A stretch of DNA of 64,000 bases from an uncultured Flavobacteriales bacterium (GCA_943788725.1 CALSRJ010000001.1:428861-492860); one strand, 5' to 3'; counted from the stretch's first letter, positions 10,460 to 18,913 are shown. Made by a program: numbers and translations. The notes: a model not told the origin generated them from the sequence alone.

Positions 10460-10866
10460 AGAATCTGATCCTCGCGGCCATCACCTTTTTGGCTACTACG
10501 GCTGCGTTTGCTCAGTGCGAGATAACGGCTGACGTTTGTCAAGCCCACATTACCGATGCCTACCTGTCCGATGGTCAGCATTATCGAGCGTTGCTCTTGA
10601 GCGATCAAGTAGCTGAATTCAATGCAACCATGTACGGCGGTACCACCTACCGATTGGCTGCATGTTCTGGTACGCAAGATGGCAACCTTCGCTTCCGCGT
10701 ATTTGACAAGGAGCGCCACTTGATTTTCAAGAACGACGAATTCCAGAATGCGCCGCATTGGGATTTCAAAGTCGAATCTACGATTGACGTTATCATTGAG
10801 GCAGAGCTTGACCCGATCGCTGGCGCGAGTGGTTGTGCTGTGATGCTCATGGGTTTCCGCCGCTAA
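10456..10866 (+). CDS. Small secreted protein of unknown function
   Basis: A 136-residue protein with a cleavable signal peptide (MKNLILAAITFLATTAAFA, cut before QCE). The mature part has four cysteines (in CEITADVC, AACSG and GCAVML), which suggests disulfide bonds in the periplasm, and predicted beta strands in the second half (LRFRVFDKERHLIF, TIDVIIEAELD). I do not recognise the family. Its ATG overlaps the stop of the lipoprotein gene by 4 bp, completing a three-gene coupled run with the symporter; a shared envelope role is inference only. Confidence 0.8.
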   Translation: MKNLILAAITFLATTAAFAQCEITADVCQAHITDAYLSDGQHYRALLLSDQVAEFNATMYGGTTYRLAACSGTQDGNLRFRVFDKERHLIFKNDEFQNAPHWDFKVESTIDVIIEAELDPIAGASGCAVMLMGFRR

Positions 10867-10900
10867 TGAACCCTTCACCTTCTTTATTGTTTTTTCCACG

Positions 10901-11350
10901 ATGAAAGTTGGAAACAAGATTCCCAGTTTCAAACTGCCGGATCAAGATTGGAACGATATCGAGAGCGAAGAGCTCCTCGGTGAACCGTTTGTCATCTACT
11001 TCTACCCGAAGGACGATACCCCAGGATGCACCAAACAGGCCTGTGCTTTTCGTGACCACTTCAGTGACTTTGAAGAACGAGGTGTAAAGGTTATCGGAGT
11101 GAGCGCAGATTCGCCGGAGGATCACCGCCTCTTCAAAGAAAAGTACAACCTACCTTTTCGTCTTCTCAGTGATCCAGACAAAAAGCTACACAAGAAATTT
11201 GGTGTTGGCAAGCATTTGCTCGGACTTCTACCAGGTCGGGTAACCTATATTTTCGATGCTGAAGGCACCTTGGTGCATACCTTTAGCAGTCCTACCAATA
11301 TGGTGCGTCACGTGGCTGAATCCCTCGAGGCACTGAAAGAATTGCAATGA
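10901..11350 (+). CDS. bcp: Thiol peroxidase, BCP/PrxQ-type peroxiredoxin
   Basis: Reduces hydrogen peroxide and organic hydroperoxides with thioredoxin as electron donor. The 149-residue protein has the AhpC/TSA fold with the peroxidatic cysteine in DDTPGCTKQAC (Cys43) and a resolving cysteine five residues on (Cys48), the arrangement typical of atypical 2-Cys PrxQ/BCP enzymes. No signal peptide, so cytoplasmic. It begins a three-gene overlapping operon with the acetyltransferase and the nitronate-monooxygenase-like protein (4-bp overlaps), which fits a general protective role without proving one. Confidence 0.95.
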   Translation: MKVGNKIPSFKLPDQDWNDIESEELLGEPFVIYFYPKDDTPGCTKQACAFRDHFSDFEERGVKVIGVSADSPEDHRLFKEKYNLPFRLLSDPDKKLHKKFGVGKHLLGLLPGRVTYIFDAEGTLVHTFSSPTNMVRHVAESLEALKELQ

Positions 11351-11868
11351 CCACATTCCGTCCAGTGCCGCACTCTGAACGACTCTTATTCTGCGAAATG
11401 AGTCCTTCGGATGCAGAGCACTTCTATCTCCTCAACGCAGATCCTGAGGTGGTAAGGTACACAGGAGATCCTCCCTTCCGAGATGTTGACCACGCGAGGT
11501 CCTTCCTCGAACAATACAACGAATACAACAACAGCGGATTTGGCCGATGGGTCTTGAAGACCATCCATGAAGGACAGTTCATTGGCTGGTGTGGGCTCAA
11601 GCGTCACGCAAGCGGCGAAGTGGATCTCGGATTCAGATTGCTGCAAAAAGAATGGAACAAAGGCTACGCGACAGAAGCGAGCCAGGCATGTTTGGAGCTC
11701 GCTTTTAACATCCATCGCCTTCCCTATGTCATCGGCAGGGCCATGTCAGAAAACAAAGCTTCTTTGCGGGTTTTAGAAAAGATTGGCATGCATTTCTGGA
11801 AAGAAACAGACGAAGACCTCCATTGCGCAGTATGTTACCGCATCGATAACCCATCCCTCCCATCATGA
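11347..11868 (+). CDS. GNAT family N-acetyltransferase, RimJ/RimL-like
   Basis: A 173-residue GNAT acetyltransferase of the RimJ/RimL-like subgroup (acetyl_transf_3). Evidence is the N-terminal 'SERLLFCEMSPSDAEHFY' strand-helix, the substrate strand FIGWCGLKRH, the region LGFRLLQKEWNKGYATEA that carries the acetyl-CoA loop, and the closing 'NKASLRVLEKIGM' helix. The acceptor could be a protein N-terminus, an amine or an antibiotic; sequence alone does not say. The start overlaps the peroxiredoxin stop by 4 bp, and its stop overlaps the next gene by 4 bp. Confidence 0.9.
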   Translation: MTTFRPVPHSERLLFCEMSPSDAEHFYLLNADPEVVRYTGDPPFRDVDHARSFLEQYNEYNNSGFGRWVLKTIHEGQFIGWCGLKRHASGEVDLGFRLLQKEWNKGYATEASQACLELAFNIHRLPYVIGRAMSENKASLRVLEKIGMHFWKETDEDLHCAVCYRIDNPSLPS

Positions 11869-12815
11869 GCACATCAGCACACACGACCCTGTTCAACACG
11901 ACCTACCCGATCATCATGGCTCCCATGTTTTTGATCTCCAATGCCGCCATGGTAAAGGCTGCGCTTGACCATGGAATCACAGGTGCCATCCCAGCGTTGA
12001 ACTACAGAACGGATGAAGAGTTCAGAAATGCCATCGATGAAATTCGGGCGCACACCGACAAGCCTTTTGGCATCAACTTGATTGTCAATAAATCAAATGT
12101 CAAGTACAAGAAGCAGTTGCAAACTTGCATTGAAAAGCGGGTTGATTTCATCATCACTTCATTGGGTAGCCCAGAAGAATGCATCGAAGCAGCCAAGCCG
12201 CTTGGCATAAAGGTGTTTTGCGATGTGATTGACTTGAAGTATGCCTTGAAAGTACAAGCTTTGGGAGCAGACGCCGTGATTGCTGTGAACGCCGAAGCAG
12301 GTGGGCATTGCGGAAACGTGCCCGGCAAAGACTTGGTCCCCATGTTAGTGGAAGCATTGGACATCCCCGTGATTTCAGCCGGCGGCGTATCGAAAAGTAG
12401 CGACGTAAAACAGGCTCTTGCCCTAGGTGCTGCAGCGGTTTCAGTCGGCACTGTATTCATTGCAAGCGATGAATCACCCGTCTCGTCTGACTACAAGCAA
12501 GCATTGGTCGACTACGGCGCCAAGGACATCGTGCTAACCACCAAGATGTCAGGCAGCCACCTCACTGTAATCAATACACCTTATGTGCAGTCTATCGGAA
12601 CGGAGGCTTCTTGGCTGGAGCGTTTGATGAAACGCAATAAAAGGCTCAAGAAATACATCAAGATGTTCATCGCGCTGCGCGGAATGAAAGCCATTGAAAA
12701 TGCTGCCAACAAGGCCACTTACAAGACCGTTTGGGTAGCTGGCCCGAGCATTGAAGGGGTGCATGCTATCGATCCCGTCGGCGCCATCGCGGATCGGCTG
12801 ACAAGCGATCTTTAA
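11865..12815 (+). CDS. Nitronate monooxygenase / FabK-like FMN protein
   Basis: A 316-residue TIM-barrel flavoprotein of the nitronate monooxygenase (2-nitropropane dioxygenase)/enoyl-ACP reductase II family. Key segments are the N-terminal YPIIMAPMFLISNAAM, the mid-barrel GADAVIAVNAEAGGHCGN with the histidine of the family's AGGH motif, and the FMN phosphate loop ISAGGVS and GAAAVSVGT. Oxidises nitronates such as propionate-3-nitronate in the best-known members; some relatives reduce enoyl-ACP. Distinguishing these needs alignment. It is the last gene of the peroxiredoxin operon. Confidence 0.88.
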   Translation: MSTSAHTTLFNTTYPIIMAPMFLISNAAMVKAALDHGITGAIPALNYRTDEEFRNAIDEIRAHTDKPFGINLIVNKSNVKYKKQLQTCIEKRVDFIITSLGSPEECIEAAKPLGIKVFCDVIDLKYALKVQALGADAVIAVNAEAGGHCGNVPGKDLVPMLVEALDIPVISAGGVSKSSDVKQALALGAAAVSVGTVFIASDESPVSSDYKQALVDYGAKDIVLTTKMSGSHLTVINTPYVQSIGTEASWLERLMKRNKRLKKYIKMFIALRGMKAIENAANKATYKTVWVAGPSIEGVHAIDPVGAIADRLTSDL

Positions 12816-12857
12816 GCCTTTAAGAATCATTCTACATCTTTGCGCCCTCATTTCCAA

Positions 12858-13577
12858 ATGATGAAAGCCTTACTAGTCAACGCATTGATACTTATACTTT
12901 GGTCCACAACGGCCATGGCACAGCTATCCTTTGACGATATTCGGTACGAGGATATTCCAAGGGAGAGGATTCGGGACTACATTATGACACAGCGAAATCA
13001 AGCTGAGGTTGATCGCTTCTCAGAATTGCAAGCATCCTGTGAAGACCTTGAAAAGCTTGAAGACTTCGAAGGGTTTTACCATTACGAGAAGAAATACCTT
13101 GTCAAACTACCCTTGACTCAAGTCTGGAGTGCGTACAAACGGGCAAACCCAACGGAGGCCTGGACCACAAAAAAGAGCACCTGTGGCTTGATGTATGAGC
13201 GCGCAAGTGATCGCATCGTCTATCCCACAGATACCGTGAATGGCGTCACCATTGGTCAAATTCTATACATGGACCTCAACTTGATCCAAGGTCTCTACCA
13301 CATGGCTACCGCTTTCGAAATCACCAAGGTGGAAGACGAGTCTGGCGTTTTTGAGGTTTCTTACTTAGAAAGGGGGTTTGCCGAAGGCAAGCAGATCGTT
13401 CGGATGTACGAAACGGACAAGGGCTACACGCGGATTGTCCACCAAACCTTCATGCGAAGTGGTAGAAAATTCAGGGACAAGGTGCTGTACCCTTATTTCC
13501 ACAATAGGCTCATCAATTCCTTTCACCGGAAAATGAAGCACTTGGCTTTCAGACTTTCCGAACCTATCGCCGGCTGA
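12858..13577 (+). CDS. Secreted protein with possible SRPBCC-like domain
   Basis: About 239 residues with a signal peptide (MMKALLVNALILILWSTTAMA, cut before Q). The mature part has an N-terminal charged helix and then a region (YEKKYLVKLPLTQVWSAY ... TRIVHQTFMRSGRKFRDK) resembling the alternating strand and long C-terminal helix pattern of SRPBCC/START-like ligand-binding proteins. I offer this as a resemblance, not an assignment. The open frame begins 6 codons earlier at an ATG-less position; the double ATG at 12858/12861 fits the signal peptide. It stands alone between the peroxiredoxin operon and the SDR gene. Confidence 0.75.
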   Translation: MMKALLVNALILILWSTTAMAQLSFDDIRYEDIPRERIRDYIMTQRNQAEVDRFSELQASCEDLEKLEDFEGFYHYEKKYLVKLPLTQVWSAYKRANPTEAWTTKKSTCGLMYERASDRIVYPTDTVNGVTIGQILYMDLNLIQGLYHMATAFEITKVEDESGVFEVSYLERGFAEGKQIVRMYETDKGYTRIVHQTFMRSGRKFRDKVLYPYFHNRLINSFHRKMKHLAFRLSEPIAG

Positions 13578-13606
13578 TACCACGGCGCAGTTTCCGCTCC
13601 AAATCT

Positions 13607-13614
13607 TAGTTTTG
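13607..13614 (+). promoter_or_regulatory. Bacteroidota -7 element TAGTTTTG
   Basis: TAGTTTTG matches the Bacteroidota sigma-A -7 consensus TAnnTTTG exactly and ends 4 bp before the ATG of the SDR gene, implying a very short or absent leader, a common arrangement in this phylum. No clear TTTG-type -33 element is seen at the usual spacing, so the call rests on one half of the promoter. Confidence 0.45.
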
Positions 13615-13618
13615 GCGG

Positions 13619-14380
13619 ATGAGACCAATCGCACTTATTACTGGCGCTACCGCTGGCTTCGGAGAAGCCATTGCCAAAAAGTTTGCCCAACACGGATACG
13701 ACCTTATCATCACGGGAAGGCGTAAGGAACGTCTTGAGGTGTTCAAAGCATCCCTCGAGGCGAATCAAAAAATCGAAGTGCTCACGCTTTGTTTCGACGT
13801 ACGCGACCGCGCCATTACCACCCACACTTTGACCTCACTCCCTGACCGTTGGAACAAGGTAGACGTGCTGGTAAACAACGCCGGATTGGCCAGCGGAATG
13901 GACCACATTGAATCTGGAGATATCGACGATTGGGACCGGATGATCGACACGAATGTCAAAGGATTGCTCTATGTTTCTAGGGCGATACTCCCCGGTATGG
14001 TGGAGCGCGGAAAAGGACATGTCATCAACATAGGTTCTACGGCGGGCAAAGAGGTGTATGACAAAGGCAATGTGTACTGCGCGAGCAAGCACGCCGTAGA
14101 TGCTATCACGAAAGGCATGCGGATCGATCTACTGGGTAAAGGAATCAAGGTTACGCAGATCGCCCCAGGCGCCGCTGAAACTGAATTTAGTGAAGTCCGC
14201 TTTCATGGGGATAGTGTCCGTGCTAAGTCCGTGTACAATGGATACCAACCCATGGCAGCCGAGGACATCGCTACCTTAACCTACTACGTGACTACCCTTC
14301 CCCCGCATTTGTGCGTGAACGATTTGGTGGCGACCAGCATCTCACAAGCTAACAGCTATTACATCCACCGCGAGTCCTAA
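13619..14380 (+). CDS. SDR oxidoreductase, YdfG-like
   Basis: A 253-residue classical short-chain dehydrogenase/reductase. The NAD(P) loop is TGATAGFGEA (from residue 8), with an arginine pair after the second strand (TGRRKERL) that favours NADP; NNAG follows at 86-89, and the catalytic set is Ser140, Tyr153 and Lys157 (YCASKHAV). The closest well-known type is the YdfG/serine-3-dehydrogenase group acting on 3-hydroxy acids, suggested by the FSEVRFHGD region after the 'PGAAETEF' motif. It converges on the aminotransferase gene with a 4-bp overlap of the stop codons. Confidence 0.92.
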   Translation: MRPIALITGATAGFGEAIAKKFAQHGYDLIITGRRKERLEVFKASLEANQKIEVLTLCFDVRDRAITTHTLTSLPDRWNKVDVLVNNAGLASGMDHIESGDIDDWDRMIDTNVKGLLYVSRAILPGMVERGKGHVINIGSTAGKEVYDKGNVYCASKHAVDAITKGMRIDLLGKGIKVTQIAPGAAETEFSEVRFHGDSVRAKSVYNGYQPMAAEDIATLTYYVTTLPPHLCVNDLVATSISQANSYYIHRES

Positions 14381-15276
14381 GGCATAGTGCAGCGATTAGG
14401 GATGTCGCTCTTTACCAGGGCATCCAATGCACGAAAACGATTTGTTCCACGTGCATTGCCAATGCTGCGGCCATCTGCTCTGGTGATCGGCGTCAATCCA
14501 CCCATCGTGCCTGTGGCAAATGCGATGTCTGCCGTATAGAGCTCTGTGAGGCTAATGTCGGTCTCTCGGCAATCCCAGTCGTTTTGGCGCGCTACGTCCA
14601 TTACGTGCCCCCTAGTGATGCCAGGGAGGCAAGCTACAGGCCTGGGCGTCCACAGCACATCATCCTTAATAAGGAAGACATTCGTATCGTTGAGCTCAGC
14701 GATGAAGCCGTTTTCGTCCAACATAATTGCGGCATCTACCCCCGCCACGTTGGCTTGCACTTTGGCGAGGATGTTATTCAGCAAATTATTGTGATGGATC
14801 TTCGAGTCGAGGAACTGCGGGGCATTTCTTCGTTGAGAAGAGGTAATGACCTCAATGCCTTGGGCATTGTCATAGACCATTGGTTTCCACTCGGCCAAGA
14901 CGATGAGCACAGGTCCCGACTGATTCAAACGTGGATCCATACCGCTCGTGACCTTCACACCGCGCGTCAAGGTCAAGCGAATATGAACTTCGTCTTCCAT
15001 ACCATTGGCTGTGAGCGTGGTGCGTATTGCATCCCGGATGAAGGTTTCCGTTGGTACCTCTTGAAAGGCAAGCGCATGCGCAGAGTCAAACATGCGCTGA
15101 AGGTGTTTGTCCAAATGGAGAATCCCTTCTCGATAGACCCTTAAACCTTCCCAAACGCCATCGCCTCCTTGCACGGAAGAATCAAACACAGAGACCCTGG
15201 CTTCATTTCTAGGCTTTAGTCCTTCTCCTACAAAAATCTGCAGGTTCGCATTTCTCGGGTCGTATTGTTGTAGCAT
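14377..15276 (-). CDS. Class IV PLP aminotransferase
   Basis: A 299-residue fold-type IV aminotransferase of the branched-chain/D-amino-acid/4-amino-4-deoxychorismate-lyase superfamily. The PLP lysine is probably Lys159 in FLDSKIHHNNLLNN, and the cofactor ring-nitrogen glutamate Glu194 in FIAELNDTNVF. The substrate-specifying loops do not clearly match IlvE or Dat as I know them. The gene starts one base after the stop of the sulfotransferase-like gene. This pairing matters, because plants are known to have proteins joining a sulfotransferase-like N-domain to a class IV aminotransferase. Confidence 0.9.
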   Translation of the reverse strand: MLQQYDPRNANLQIFVGEGLKPRNEARVSVFDSSVQGGDGVWEGLRVYREGILHLDKHLQRMFDSAHALAFQEVPTETFIRDAIRTTLTANGMEDEVHIRLTLTRGVKVTSGMDPRLNQSGPVLIVLAEWKPMVYDNAQGIEVITSSQRRNAPQFLDSKIHHNNLLNNILAKVQANVAGVDAAIMLDENGFIAELNDTNVFLIKDDVLWTPRPVACLPGITRGHVMDVARQNDWDCRETDISLTELYTADIAFATGTMGGLTPITRADGRSIGNARGTNRFRALDALVKSDIPNRCTMP

Positions 15277-15277
15277 A

Positions 15278-15988
15278 TCAGATGGTTTCGAATGATTTTA
15301 AGTAGTCGTAATACTCCAAAGCTTCCGCTAACAGCGATCGATACCTGGGCTCCACTTCCACTGGATGCTCTGTTCTTTTTTGAAGGCCCGAAGATGCGTG
15401 AACGTTTGCATACCAATACTTGGCCCAAACGCCGTCTTGTGGAAGAGCGCCGGGTTCCCAACTGAGCATACCTGCTTGAAAGGGAATATCTAATTGTAAG
15501 CAGAGCAACCGCATTGCCCGCTCTGGATCGCGCAATACATTGCTGGAATCCACGACAATGGGTGTGCTTGCACTTTTTAGTAGGTCATACATTTCCGCTT
15601 GTTCGCGAACGGCAATATCCACCATTGAAATATCAGGGATGACCTTGGTAAACGATGCAATCATCAGGCTTGGATGCCGAATTAAAAAAACAGGCGTCAG
15701 TTGGCTCAACCTCATCGGATCCACTCCTTCCATATGATGGGGCATGCTTTTGACGAACAACTCATCCGTGCTGCGCTGACGAAAAATGAGATCAGAAAAA
15801 ATCGCTTCAGGTTCAGTCGGCATAACGCGCATCACTTCATCGGCACCGGGGTGATCCTTTTGCGTACGCCGGAGGTAATACGCATAAAAAGGCTCATCGA
15901 TCACGTCGCAGCTTTCGCGGTGGGCAAATGCGTACATCATCGCAGTGCTTATGTTTCGTGGACCGGATAGAAGATGGATGCCTTTCAT
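15278..15988 (-). CDS. Sulfotransferase-like P-loop protein
   Basis: A 236-residue protein with an N-terminal nucleotide-binding loop of sulfotransferase type (HLLSGPRNISTAMMYAF, in place of the PAPS loop), then a DEPFYAYYL segment and a second strand FLIRHPSLMIAS with the R..P..S pattern of the 3'-phosphate-binding site. These are the marks of the sulfotransferase fold, but whether it transfers sulfate is unknown. The frame extends to a GTG at 15997; I prefer the ATG at 15988. It is followed one base later by the class IV aminotransferase and is divergent from the nucleoside phosphorylase. Confidence 0.85.
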   Translation of the reverse strand: MKGIHLLSGPRNISTAMMYAFAHRESCDVIDEPFYAYYLRRTQKDHPGADEVMRVMPTEPEAIFSDLIFRQRSTDELFVKSMPHHMEGVDPMRLSQLTPVFLIRHPSLMIASFTKVIPDISMVDIAVREQAEMYDLLKSASTPIVVDSSNVLRDPERAMRLLCLQLDIPFQAGMLSWEPGALPQDGVWAKYWYANVHASSGLQKRTEHPVEVEPRYRSLLAEALEYYDYLKSFETI

Positions 15989-16036
15989 TGGATGCACAAT
16001 GATAAATCAGTCGCCGCATCCAAGTATGTTTGTGGC

Positions 16037-16855
16037 ATGAATTTGTTCGACAAGATTAGCGAGACGGCGGCATTCCTTCAAACAAAAGGCTTTGAAGGCG
16101 CTGATCTGGGCATCGTGTTGGGCACTGGGCTCGGTAAACTACTCGAACGGGTTGAAGACCAATTTGCCATCGACTACCACGATATTCCGCATTTCCCTTT
16201 GTCAACGGTCGAATTCCATGCAGGTAGACTCATCATTGGCACACTAGCTGGCAGGCGCGTGATTCTGATGCAAGGTCGTTTTCACGCCTATGAAGGTTAC
16301 TCCATGGAAGTAGTTGCCTTTCCCATTAGGGTCTTGCAACGACTAGGCATTCAACACCTCTTTCTGTCCGGCGCAGCAGGCGCCATGAACCTTGATTGGA
16401 GAAAAGGCGACTTGATGATGCTATCCGACCACATCAACCTCCAACCGTCCAATCCTTTGATCGGGCCAAACGACGAACGCTTAGGGCCGCGCTTTCTCGA
16501 TATGAGCGCTGCGTATGATGCAGAGACACGTCAACATTTTCGCACAGCAGCTAGAGGATCAGACACAACCCTCCATGAAGGTATCTACGTTTCGGTTCCG
16601 GGTTCCATGCTTGAAACGGCAGCGGAATATCGCTTTCTGCGAACCATCGGCGCTGATGCTGTTGGCATGAGTACAGTTCCTGAGGTAATCGCAGCAAGGC
16701 ATGGAGGCATGCGCGTATCTGCGATTGTAGTGCTCACAGATGAATGCGACCCAGACAACCTTCAGCCCATTGACATTCCTGAATTGCTTGCCGTGGCGAG
16801 TTCGGCTGAGGAAAAACTAATTGATCTGCTCTTGCAGGCAATACCAGCACTCTGA
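16037..16855 (+). CDS. punA: Purine nucleoside phosphorylase
   Basis: Cleaves purine (deoxy)nucleosides with phosphate to base and (deoxy)ribose 1-phosphate in salvage. The 272-residue product fits the trimeric class II enzyme: phosphate loop GIVLGTGLGKL, MQGRFHAYEGYS, SGAAGAMN, SDHINL, and the base-site segment GADAVGMSTVPEVIAARHGG. The frame is open 21 codons further upstream, but those residues do not look like the family; ATG 16037 gives MNLFDKISETAAFL. The stop overlaps the start of the methyltransferase gene by one base (TGATG). Confidence 0.95.
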   Translation: MNLFDKISETAAFLQTKGFEGADLGIVLGTGLGKLLERVEDQFAIDYHDIPHFPLSTVEFHAGRLIIGTLAGRRVILMQGRFHAYEGYSMEVVAFPIRVLQRLGIQHLFLSGAAGAMNLDWRKGDLMMLSDHINLQPSNPLIGPNDERLGPRFLDMSAAYDAETRQHFRTAARGSDTTLHEGIYVSVPGSMLETAAEYRFLRTIGADAVGMSTVPEVIAARHGGMRVSAIVVLTDECDPDNLQPIDIPELLAVASSAEEKLIDLLLQAIPAL

Positions 16856-17565
16856 TGCCTAACGACCGCTTCGATTTCAAAGAGTTCAGTATTGTTCAAT
16901 CTGGGGCAGCCTTCAAAGTGGGCACCGACGGCTGTTTGCTAGGAGCCTGGACAGACGTTAGCGGAGCCGAGCGCATCCTAGACATTGGGACAGGCTCGGG
17001 AGTCATTGCCTTGATGCTCGCACAGCGGTCCAATACCGCCATTCAGGCCATTGATATTGACGTCTCAAGTGCCGAACAGGCCTTGCGCAACGTTCGCCAA
17101 AGTCCATGGTCAAAGAGAATAGATGTCCATCACCTCGCTCTACAAAACCTCAAGGCTGCAGATGAAGGCTTCGACCTTATGGTGTGCAATCCTCCATTTT
17201 TCAAGGCCTCTACCCTATCTGGGAATGTGCGTAAGGACACCGCACGGCATGAAGAACAACTTGGTTTGACCACCCTTTTAAACTGCTGCCGGAAGCTTGC
17301 CTCTGAATCTGGGCGGCTTTGCATCGTAATTCCGAGTCATCGATTGGAAGACATTCTGCGGTGCGCAATGGATACTGGTTGGCATCGCTCCAGGCAGTTG
17401 AACATTCGTCCCGTCAGCGGCAAATCCATCAACCGAATCCTCCTTGAGTTTCAAGTGGACGTGCCCGTTAAAATGCAGGAGGAAGAGTGCTTACTCTACG
17501 ACCCACACCCCGTGTATTCACATCGGATTTTGGCCCTTCTCCGCCCCTACTATTTGCACCTCTAG
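16855..17565 (+). CDS. trmN6: tRNA1(Val) A37 N6-methyltransferase, TrmN6/YfiC-like
   Basis: SAM-dependent N6-adenine methyltransferase of the YfiC group, predicted to methylate A37 of tRNA-Val. The 236 residues show SAM motif I LDIGTGSGVIALMLAQ, an acidic end to the second strand (AIDID) and the catalytic motif NPPFF that marks adenine-N6 enzymes, preceded by the KVGTDGCLLGAW segment typical of this subfamily. It is coupled to the nucleoside phosphorylase through the TGATG junction. Family assignment is strong; the exact tRNA target is by analogy with E. coli YfiC. Confidence 0.92.
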   Translation: MPNDRFDFKEFSIVQSGAAFKVGTDGCLLGAWTDVSGAERILDIGTGSGVIALMLAQRSNTAIQAIDIDVSSAEQALRNVRQSPWSKRIDVHHLALQNLKAADEGFDLMVCNPPFFKASTLSGNVRKDTARHEEQLGLTTLLNCCRKLASESGRLCIVIPSHRLEDILRCAMDTGWHRSRQLNIRPVSGKSINRILLEFQVDVPVKMQEEECLLYDPHPVYSHRILALLRPYYLHL

Positions 17566-17637
17566 TTCTTAATAAATCTTAATAAAGGCCAATTGGAATC
17601 GTCCTTGGATAGACTGGGGAAATTCAAATTAAACAGC

Positions 17638-18033
17638 ATGAAAAAGTACATGATCACCGCTGTGGCGACCCTCATCTTAGGGTCGGTCAGCTTGGCTCAA
17701 AGCCAACCCCTCGTCCACTCTCAGTACAAACCCAAGCGTCCTGTGAAGCCTGTGATGGCTCAAATGAAGACGGATCTTGACCTAAGCGACATCCAGTATG
17801 CAAGCATTGTCGAAGCCAATCAAACGTTCGCTGTAGAACGGACGAAGGTGGAACGAGATGAAAACGGGCAACCTCAGAAAGATGAGATGCGCAAGTTGAA
17901 AAAGGCACATCACCAAGAGGTAATGGCCGTGCTTACGCCAGAGCAGCGAACCAAAGCTGCCGAACTGCGAAGGAAACGAAGTCCGCAACGCCTAGACGCA
18001 ACAGAACGCGGGCCTAGAACAGAACACAAGTAA
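17638..18033 (+). CDS. Small periplasmic Spy/CpxP-like protein
   Basis: A 131-residue protein with a signal peptide (MKKYMITAVATLILGSVSLA) and a mature, highly basic helical region. The segment LDLSDIQYASIVEAN, followed by a charged helix and VLTPEQRTKAAEL, follows the two LTxxQ-like motifs of Spy/CpxP-family chaperone or metal-responsive proteins, in degenerate form. The open frame begins 15 codons earlier; ATG 17638 gives the signal peptide. It lies just upstream of the copper-peptide locus but is separated from it by a strong terminator, so co-transcription is unlikely. Confidence 0.75.
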   Translation: MKKYMITAVATLILGSVSLAQSQPLVHSQYKPKRPVKPVMAQMKTDLDLSDIQYASIVEANQTFAVERTKVERDENGQPQKDEMRKLKKAHHQEVMAVLTPEQRTKAAELRRKRSPQRLDATERGPRTEHK

Positions 18034-18050
18034 GCACCCCTATCACGATA

Positions 18051-18078
18051 AGCGAACCAGTTGGTTCGCTTTTTTTTT
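18051..18078 (+). terminator. Intrinsic terminator after the Spy-like gene
   Basis: An 8-bp perfect stem AGCGAACC/GGTTCGCT (18051-18058 with 18063-18070), with an AGTT loop, runs directly into a nine-base T tract. It lies 17 bp after the stop of the Spy-like gene and about 40 bp before the sigma factor start, insulating the two units. Confidence 0.9.
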
Positions 18079-18119
18079 GCCCATTAGGAGTTCACATCAT
18101 AATTCCTTTCTTTGAGCCT

Positions 18120-18677
18120 ATGCCAGTACACGCTCTCCATCCCGAAACCTGGGTCGACCAGTATGGCAATCAATTGTTGGGCTATGCTGCGAAGCGCGTT
18201 CCCGAACGCGACGTCGCCCGCGACCTTGTGCAGGACACCTTTGTAACGGCGATTCGCACCAAGGAAAAGTATCGTGGAGAAATTTCGGAGAAGAACTGGC
18301 TGTACCTGATCCTCAAGAGTAGGATCCTAGACCATTACAAAAAGAAGAAGGAAACCCTTGCCTCCGATATCGGAAGCGAAGAAAAGGACGACCCGTTCTT
18401 CGACCAAAAAGGAAATTGGCTGCAGGACAAGCTGCCGAAAGAATGGACCACCGACAAGATGATTCGCAACGATGAATTCATGTCGATTTTTGAGCGGTGC
18501 AGGCAAAACTTGAAAGAAATTCAACGCATGGTATTCACGATGAAATACGTGGATGGAGAAGATTCTGAAGTAATTTGTAAGGAATTAGAAATATCCCCGT
18601 CCAACTACTGGGTGCTGGCGCACAGGGCTAAACTGAGCTTACGTCAATGCATAGAAACAAATTGGTTTAAACAATGA
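18120..18677 (+). CDS. ECF-type RNA polymerase sigma factor
   Basis: A 185-residue group 4 (ECF) sigma factor. Region 2 is seen as ARDLVQDTFVTAIRTKEKY with the following ISEKNWLYLILKSRILDHYKK, and region 4 as the helix-turn-helix around GEDSEVICKELEISPSNYWVLAHRAKLSLRQCI. The next gene overlaps by 4 bp and looks like its cognate anti-sigma factor. The following three genes form a bufferin/HvfA-type locus. Related loci in Neisseria and Caulobacter are likewise headed by an ECF sigma and anti-sigma pair that respond to metal stress, so copper (or another soft metal) is the likely signal here. That last step is inference. Confidence 0.93.
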   Translation: MPVHALHPETWVDQYGNQLLGYAAKRVPERDVARDLVQDTFVTAIRTKEKYRGEISEKNWLYLILKSRILDHYKKKKETLASDIGSEEKDDPFFDQKGNWLQDKLPKEWTTDKMIRNDEFMSIFERCRQNLKEIQRMVFTMKYVDGEDSEVICKELEISPSNYWVLAHRAKLSLRQCIETNWFKQ

Positions 18678-18913
18678 TGACCTGTAAAGAAGCTACCGAA
18701 GCAAGCGTTCGCAAATCTCAAGGCAGAGTTTCCTTCAAGGAACGCCTTGACGTCGCGCTGCACTTATTAGCTTGCAAGTACTGCAGGTTGTTTGCCAAGC
18801 AGCAAGCATGGCTCGACCAGTTCCTCTCCAAGGAAAGCCAAAGCGCAGACCGGCTCACGGATGAAGAGAAGTCTACCATACAAACAAACATCAACAATCC
18901 TCAAATATCTTAA
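18674..18913 (+). CDS. Short zinc-finger anti-sigma factor (putative)
   Basis: A 79-residue cytoplasmic protein overlapping the sigma gene by 4 bp. It has an N-terminal C-x-E-A pattern (TCKEATEAS) and a HLLACKYC motif near residues 33-40, matching the H-x3-C-x2-C part of zinc-binding anti-sigma domains. It has no membrane helix, so unlike typical anti-sigma factors it cannot sense directly across the membrane; Cys or His residues may bind the metal inside the cell. Size and position support an anti-sigma role, but similarity is short. Confidence 0.7.
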   Translation: MMTCKEATEASVRKSQGRVSFKERLDVALHLLACKYCRLFAKQQAWLDQFLSKESQSADRLTDEEKSTIQTNINNPQIS

